Below are positions 6,620-10,231 of a DNA stretch of 10,231 nucleotides, in pieces (position 1 is the first letter of the stretch; every line of letters starts with the position of its first letter). The stretch is taken from positions 1 to 10,231 of the forward strand of contig JAIRQB010000236.1 in assembly GCA_031256695.1 (NCBI GenBank), given 5' to 3'. The notes beneath the pieces are model-generated. The model was not told where the DNA came from and ran no database searches. It saw only the letters and a program-made list of their open reading frames with translations. This DNA is from Elusimicrobiota bacterium. Lineage in GTDB: Bacteria > Elusimicrobiota > Endomicrobiia > Endomicrobiales > Endomicrobiaceae. The position numbers and the translations under genes were made by a program.

Positions 6620-6937
6620 CTGTTTTTCCTCCTGTTTATTTGTTTTATTTTTGTCTGCGGCTTGTTTTAGAGAGTAAAAACCGCTGTCAAAGACGGCGGA
6701 TTATAGTAAAAATTTATCTTTAAAAAATTGTCTAATCGGAGTTTTCTCTTTTATTTCTTTTGAGAAAAAGTTGTAATTTGGCAAAATAAGCCGTCGGGAA
6801 AACTTGATTTGCTCTCTCTGATAGAGGCAGCGACGCTTTGAGACAGAGGCTTGGGCGCGGCGCTTTTAAACAGAATTCACAATTTCGCAATATTGTCTGT
6901 ATTGAAATTTTTAAATAGTAATAGTAAAGGGGCTTAA
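6620..6937. other. 318-bp divergent intergenic region between pta and the POMP-like gene
   Basis: No protein gene or recognised RNA was found. It holds the pta ribosome site (AGGAGG, 6628-6633), the TATAAT/hairpin pair at 6681-6705, and a 7-bp inverted repeat TTTTCTC/GAGAAAA at 6742-6768. A GC-rich patch at 6823-6867 contains TCTGATAGAG (6817-6826), the reverse complement of CTCTATCAGA in the repeat-rich region at 639-648. The POMP-like gene has a plausible ribosome site AAGGGG (6927-6932), five bases before its ATG. No convincing -35/-10 pair was found for that gene. Confidence 0.5.
6681..6705 (-). promoter_or_regulatory. Possible pta promoter -10 box next to a GC hairpin with U-tract
   Basis: On the minus strand TATAAT occurs at 6705-6700, but no good -35 is found at 16-19 bases. 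Directly after it is the hairpin CCGCCGTC-TTT-GACAGCGG (6699-6681; 8 pairs including one wobble), followed by TTTTT. If the -10 is real, transcription starts inside the left arm and the hairpin would not fully form. If the hairpin is the functional element, it would be a terminator or attenuator about 60 bases before pta. The two readings cannot be separated by eye. Confidence 0.4.
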
Positions 6938-9900
6938 ATGAAAGACAAAAACTATGAATTTCTATTTGTCAGACAATTCTGTAATTCTCATATAAAAACA
7001 ATCCATTTCTCATTTCTCAATTTTGTAAAAGCAATAGCCTTTGCTGGGCTATTGCTTTTTTGTTTTTCTCCTTTATTAGCCTCATATTCTAGTAGTTTTA
7101 ATAATATTACTACTACTTTAAGGAACAGTAATGCTAATGCAAATGTATCCGGCGGCTATGCTAGTGTCAGCGGAGGCTCATATGTCACAATAGAATATAG
7201 AAATATTGATATACATAATGGCAATAACAATTATGGCGGCATACTTAACATCAATTTGTCAAAACTAATATTTACTGCATCCGGCAATATATGGCTTCAG
7301 AATAACCGGGCTGCTGAAGACGGCGGCGCTATTTATGCAGTTGGGAATTCTAATGTTGACGGGGGAACTCTTGTTCTTGATGCCAATAGCAGCGATATTG
7401 GAATTAGCGGGAATACAGCCGAAGGATATGGAGGAGCAATTTATGCAAAAGATTCGGCTGTTATTGATATCGGAGCAAGATACAGCAAGAAAAACATAAC
7501 TGTTGTCTTCAGCAACAATACAGCGCAAAGATCCGGCGGCGCTATTTATGCAACTAACAGCAGTATAGTGCGTATTAATACAGGAGGGACATTGCGATTT
7601 TTAAACAATACAGTGCAAAGAGGGAAAGGCAATGATGGAGGCGGCGCAATTATGGTTACTGAAAGCGCTGGAGTTGAACTTAATGCTGGAATATTGGAGT
7701 TTACAGGCAATGTAGTTTTAGACGGAGAAGACTCGTGGATAGGCGGCGGGGCTATCAGATTATATAACAAAGGAAGAATTACAATAAATTCAACTTCTGT
7801 GACTTTCTTAAACAATAATTCTTACAATGACGGCTCTGCTGTTTTGATGGTGAACTCTACATTTACAGTAAGCGAATCAACTTATTCTTGGTTTAATGTT
7901 ATTGACGGCAATTCTCAGAAAGGCTCGGCATTTTATCTTTCCAATAGCGCCAATTTTGATTTTAAAGGTAAAAATCTGCTTTTTGCAAGAAATTCTTCTA
8001 CTGTCCGCGGCGGCGTTTTATATGTTTGGTGGGATGGTTTTACGCAACTTGTTTTTACTGGTCCTAAAGGTCAAAGCGGCAATCTTGTTTTTGACGACAA
8101 TTATACAGCCGCTTTTGGTTCTGTAATTAGTCTTGGCACACGTAACAATGTGTTGAAATTTGAGAGAGAATATATAAGAGCAAATAATAATAGCGCTGTT
8201 TTTTTTGGCGGGGTTATAGGTGTCGGCGAGTGGGAGAATAGGGTGGAATTTATAGATTCCACTGCCGTTTTTACAAATAACAGAGCGCCTTTTGGCGCCG
8301 CTATTGGTTTTGGCGGATATGGGCATAATGGCGATAGCGGTGGCACGAGTCGTTGGTATCAAGCAGATAATTCCACAGTAACATTTACAAGAGGGAGTTT
8401 AGAATTTACCAGCAATACATCTACGCATCAAGAATCTAAAGGCAATATAGAACTTGCTGAGGGTAATAACATAGTAATGTCCAATTTATATAGATTTATA
8501 GGCATAAACAATGCAGCCGCCAATGCAGGCGCTTTGTTTATTCCAACTACCACTTTCCATTTTACAGGGACTTTAATGCAGATGACGTCAAATACGGCAT
8601 TTGGGACAAATAGCGGATATGGACGGGGGGGCGCATTTTACTTTGTAGATTCAGATGTGGATTTTAGCGGCAATGTCATAATTTTTACTTATAACACAGC
8701 GCGCAGTTCAGGCGGGGCTATGTATATAAGCGGCAATGGCAGCGGCGGGACTGGCGCAAAATACAGCGCCGCATCTATGAGTTTTGTAGGCAATACGGCA
8801 TTAAGCGGGGTGGGCGGCGCTATATATTTTGAAAGCGGCGGTATAGGCAATTTTGATGTATCAGGGAGTATAACATTCAGCAAGAATAGGAATATAAGCG
8901 GGGCGGGCGGGGCTATATATTTTGCTAGCAATGCAAGCGGAACATTCAAGTCCAACTTTGAGATGGTCTTTTCCAGCAATATAGCGGCAAGTTCAGGCGG
9001 CGCTCTATATTTTTCTAAATCTGCAGCATTTTTCCCTGCGGGGTCAAATAAGCAAGCAATATCATTTTTATATAACACAGCGCGCTCCGGGGCTGCGATG
9101 TTTTTTGAGAATATGCTGACGACAGTTACATTTTCGCCTGCGATGATGAGATTTGCAGGAAACACTGCATTGAATGCGGACGGCGGGGCTATGGGTTTTG
9201 TCAACACTCCATTGTCAATAAAGACTACGTCAATAGAATTTAGCAGCAATGTATCTTTAATTGGGCGCGGGGGAGCGATGGCTTTTGGAGCGGGTTCATC
9301 TGTGACATTTGCAGGTCAATATATGAGGTTTAAATACAATATAGCGCAGACCAGCGGGGGAGCGATGTATTTTAACGCTTCAAGCGCGGCATATTTTAAA
9401 GATATAAAAGTTTTGGAATTTATCGGCAATACAGCAAATGATTGGATAGGCGGCGGTATGGCTTTTATTGATATGAGAACCACTATGACTTTCACTCCGA
9501 GCAGTATGACATTTAGCGGCAATACAGCAAAGAGCGATGGCGGGGGAATGAACTTCACAAAGACGACTGTGAGTTTTGCCTCTATTGGTTCAGACCCCAG
9601 TTCAATGAGTTTTCTCTACAACAGGAGTATGACAGGCAGCGGAGGAGCGATGTATTTTGAGGGCGGTTCAGTAACTTTTGCGATGAATCGGGAGATGATA
9701 TTTAGATTTAACATTGCGAATATATCTGGGGGCGCTATGTATTTTCAAAATTCAAGCGCCGCATATTTCAGAGCGACGCAGAGATTGTATTTTGCTAGCA
9801 ATACGGCGGTAAATGGTTCAGGCGGGGCAATGTATTTTTTGAAAGTTCCGCGAGCAGATTTTGCGCCTTCCTCAATGACGTTCGCATACAACACAGCAAA

Positions 9901-10231
9901 GAGCAGCGGTGGCGGAATGTATTTCAGCGGGACTTCTGTGACATTTGCGGCGGCTTCGGCAGGTATAAATAGTTCAATGAGTTTTCTCTACAATAGGAGT
10001 ATAACAGGCAATGGGGGAGCGATGTATTTTGAGGGCGGTTCAGCGACCTTTGCGATGAATCGGGAGATGATATTTAGGTTTAACATTGCGAATATATCCG
10101 GCGGCGCTATGTATTTTCAAAATTCAAGCGCCGCATATTTCAGAGCGACGCAGAGATTAGATTTTACTAGTAATACGGCGGTAAATGGTTCAGGCGGGGC
10201 TATGTATTTTTCAAGAGTTCCGCGGGCAGAT
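6938..10231 (+). CDS. Giant POMP-repeat surface protein, probable autotransporter-type passenger, 3' end beyond window
   Basis: I translated this frame codon by codon: it stays open for 1098 codons to the window edge with no stop. The start ATG has AAGGGG five bases upstream. Residues 1-48 look like an extended signal peptide, with a long polar N-region, the hydrophobic core KAIAFAGLLLFCFSPLLA and likely cleavage after A48. The rest is Gly/Ala/Ser/Asn-rich, has no cysteine, and contains about 30 copies of GGA(I/M)(Y/x)F or close variants alternating with FxxN (for example FSNNTA, FVGNTA, FLYNR). The first GGAIY is at residue 129. These tetrapeptides define chlamydial Pmp / POMP repeats, which form a beta-helix. 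A C-terminal beta-barrel or anchor, if present, lies outside the window. Adhesion or surface coating is the family's usual role and is only inferred. Hydrophobic PPP-rich frames on the opposite strand are shadows of its GGA codons. Confidence 0.9.
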   Translation, partial: MKDKNYEFLFVRQFCNSHIKTIHFSFLNFVKAIAFAGLLLFCFSPLLASYSSSFNNITTTLRNSNANANVSGGYASVSGGSYVTIEYRNIDIHNGNNNYGGILNINLSKLIFTASGNIWLQNNRAAEDGGAIYAVGNSNVDGGTLVLDANSSDIGISGNTAEGYGGAIYAKDSAVIDIGARYSKKNITVVFSNNTAQRSGGAIYATNSSIVRINTGGTLRFLNNTVQRGKGNDGGGAIMVTESAGVELNAGILEFTGNVVLDGEDSWIGGGAIRLYNKGRITINSTSVTFLNNNSYNDGSAVLMVNSTFTVSESTYSWFNVIDGNSQKGSAFYLSNSANFDFKGKNLLFARNSSTVRGGVLYVWWDGFTQLVFTGPKGQSGNLVFDDNYTAAFGSVISLGTRNNVLKFEREYIRANNNSAVFFGGVIGVGEWENRVEFIDSTAVFTNNRAPFGAAIGFGGYGHNGDSGGTSRWYQADNSTVTFTRGSLEFTSNTSTHQESKGNIELAEGNNIVMSNLYRFIGINNAAANAGALFIPTTTFHFTGTLMQMTSNTAFGTNSGYGRGGAFYFVDSDVDFSGNVIIFTYNTARSSGGAMYISGNGSGGTGAKYSAASMSFVGNTALSGVGGAIYFESGGIGNFDVSGSITFSKNRNISGAGGAIYFASNASGTFKSNFEMVFSSNIAASSGGALYFSKSAAFFPAGSNKQAISFLYNTARSGAAMFFENMLTTVTFSPAMMRFAGNTALNADGGAMGFVNTPLSIKTTSIEFSSNVSLIGRGGAMAFGAGSSVTFAGQYMRFKYNIAQTSGGAMYFNASSAAYFKDIKVLEFIGNTANDWIGGGMAFIDMRTTMTFTPSSMTFSGNTAKSDGGGMNFTKTTVSFASIGSDPSSMSFLYNRSMTGSGGAMYFEGGSVTFAMNREMIFRFNIANISGGAMYFQNSSAAYFRATQRLYFASNTAVNGSGGAMYFLKVPRADFAPSSMTFAYNTAKSSGGGMYFSGTSVTFAAASAGINSSMSFLYNRSITGNGGAMYFEGGSATFAMNREMIFRFNIANISGGAMYFQNSSAAYFRATQRLDFTSNTAVNGSGGAMYFSRVPRAD
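7027..7067 (+). terminator. Intrinsic-terminator-like hairpin inside the signal-peptide coding sequence
   Basis: A perfect 13-bp stem, AAAAGCAATAGCC (7027-7039) with GGCTATTGCTTTT (7047-7059), encloses the 7-nt loop TTTGCTG. It runs into T6 (7056-7061), G and T5 (7063-7067). Its geometry is that of a rho-independent terminator on the coding strand, yet it lies within codons 30-44 of the open reading frame. It may act as an attenuator; the regulatory role is inferred. Confidence 0.7.
9599..9970 (+). repeat. 372-bp (124-aa) tandem duplication, copy 1
   Basis: The unit begins at AGTTCAATGAG (9599) and contains four POMP repeats. Its first 261 bases align without gaps to 9971-10231 at an offset of exactly 372; I counted about 20 differences (about 92% identity). 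The preceding 110 bases (about 9488-9598) resemble 9860-9970 at the same offset but are more diverged, so the periodicity begins earlier. Confidence 0.9.
9971..10231 (+). repeat. 372-bp tandem duplication, copy 2 (cut by window end)
   Basis: This is the first 261 bases of the second unit, in frame with copy 1. It encodes SSMSFLYNRSITGNGGAMYF and the shared FAMNREMIFRFNIANISGG block. More copies may follow beyond the window. Confidence 0.9.

Larger units (their letters stand above)
7262..10231 (+). repeat. Array of about 30 POMP-type repeats (FxxN ... GGA[I/M]YF)
   Basis: Repeats recur every 29-32 residues on average. The N-terminal third uses GGAIY and degenerate forms (GSAFY, GGVLY, GAAIG). 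From about 8700 onward the units are regular, mostly GGAMYF followed by a short strand and FxxN. Divergence at the left and near-identity at the right suggest growth of the array toward the 3' side. Confidence 0.88.

Noticed and set aside
6870..6925. Possible promoter for the POMP-like gene (TTGTCT or TTTAAA with weak -10 boxes)
   Set aside because: No pair with acceptable -10 and spacing was found; calling one in such AT-rich DNA would be guesswork.
7265..9558. Several minus-strand open frames rich in Pro, Ala and Ile
   Set aside because: They are antisense shadows of the GGA/GGC-rich repeats: reverse-complemented Gly-Gly-Ala codons read as Pro-Pro. They have no ribosome sites or recognisable families.
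7262..10231. Regular repeats considered as a CRISPR array
   Set aside because: The periodicity is in the protein (29-32 residues, always in frame), the repeats are not identical short direct repeats with unique spacers, and no cas gene is present.

Overview
The window looks like a piece of an AT-rich, diderm (Gram-negative type) bacterial genome. It carries a very long secreted protein built from FxxN / GGA(I/M)YF repeats of the chlamydial polymorphic outer-membrane protein (POMP/Pmp) type, a bifunctional class A penicillin-binding protein, a short-form phosphate acetyltransferase and a Cd/Zn efflux operon. Genes are preceded by strong GGAGG-type ribosome binding sites, which argues against Bacteroidota. 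The repeat style and gene mix would fit Elusimicrobiota (Endomicrobium-like gut bacteria), but this is inference; other diderm lineages with POMP repeats cannot be excluded from one window.

Layout. At 1-556 (+) is the C-terminal end of a protein resembling phage or conjugative-element 'polyvalent' proteins, cut by the window edge. Positions 557-813 hold no gene but contain GC-rich direct and inverted repeats that look like a REP/MITE-like intergenic element. At 3088 to 814 (-) is a two-gene metal-resistance operon: a CadC/SmtB-type ArsR repressor, overlapping by 8 bp with a CadA/ZntA-type P1B ATPase. It is driven by a consensus sigma-70 promoter (TTGACA-18-TATAAT) whose -10 box lies inside a 48-bp near-perfect palindrome containing a zinc-type SmtB/CzrA operator core. 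At 6619 to 3302 (-) lie phosphate acetyltransferase (pta) and then a PBP1A-family peptidoglycan synthase, closed by a strong intrinsic terminator at 3210-3250. A 318-bp divergent intergenic region follows. At 6938 and running off the right end (+) is an uninterrupted reading frame of at least 1098 codons encoding the POMP-repeat surface protein.

How the parts work together. The cad pair is a self-contained metal sensor and exporter. Pta (acetyl-CoA to acetyl phosphate) and the PBP are housekeeping genes in the same direction. The POMP-like protein is the accessory, fast-evolving part. It has an extended signal peptide, a Cys-free passenger with about 30 short repeats, a recent 372-nt (124-aa) internal tandem duplication, and methionine content rising from below 1% to about 7% along the protein. 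Its most unusual feature is a perfect 13-bp hairpin followed by a U-tract, a textbook intrinsic terminator, inside the coding sequence for the signal peptide (7027-7067). This suggests expression may be gated by premature termination within the first 45 codons.
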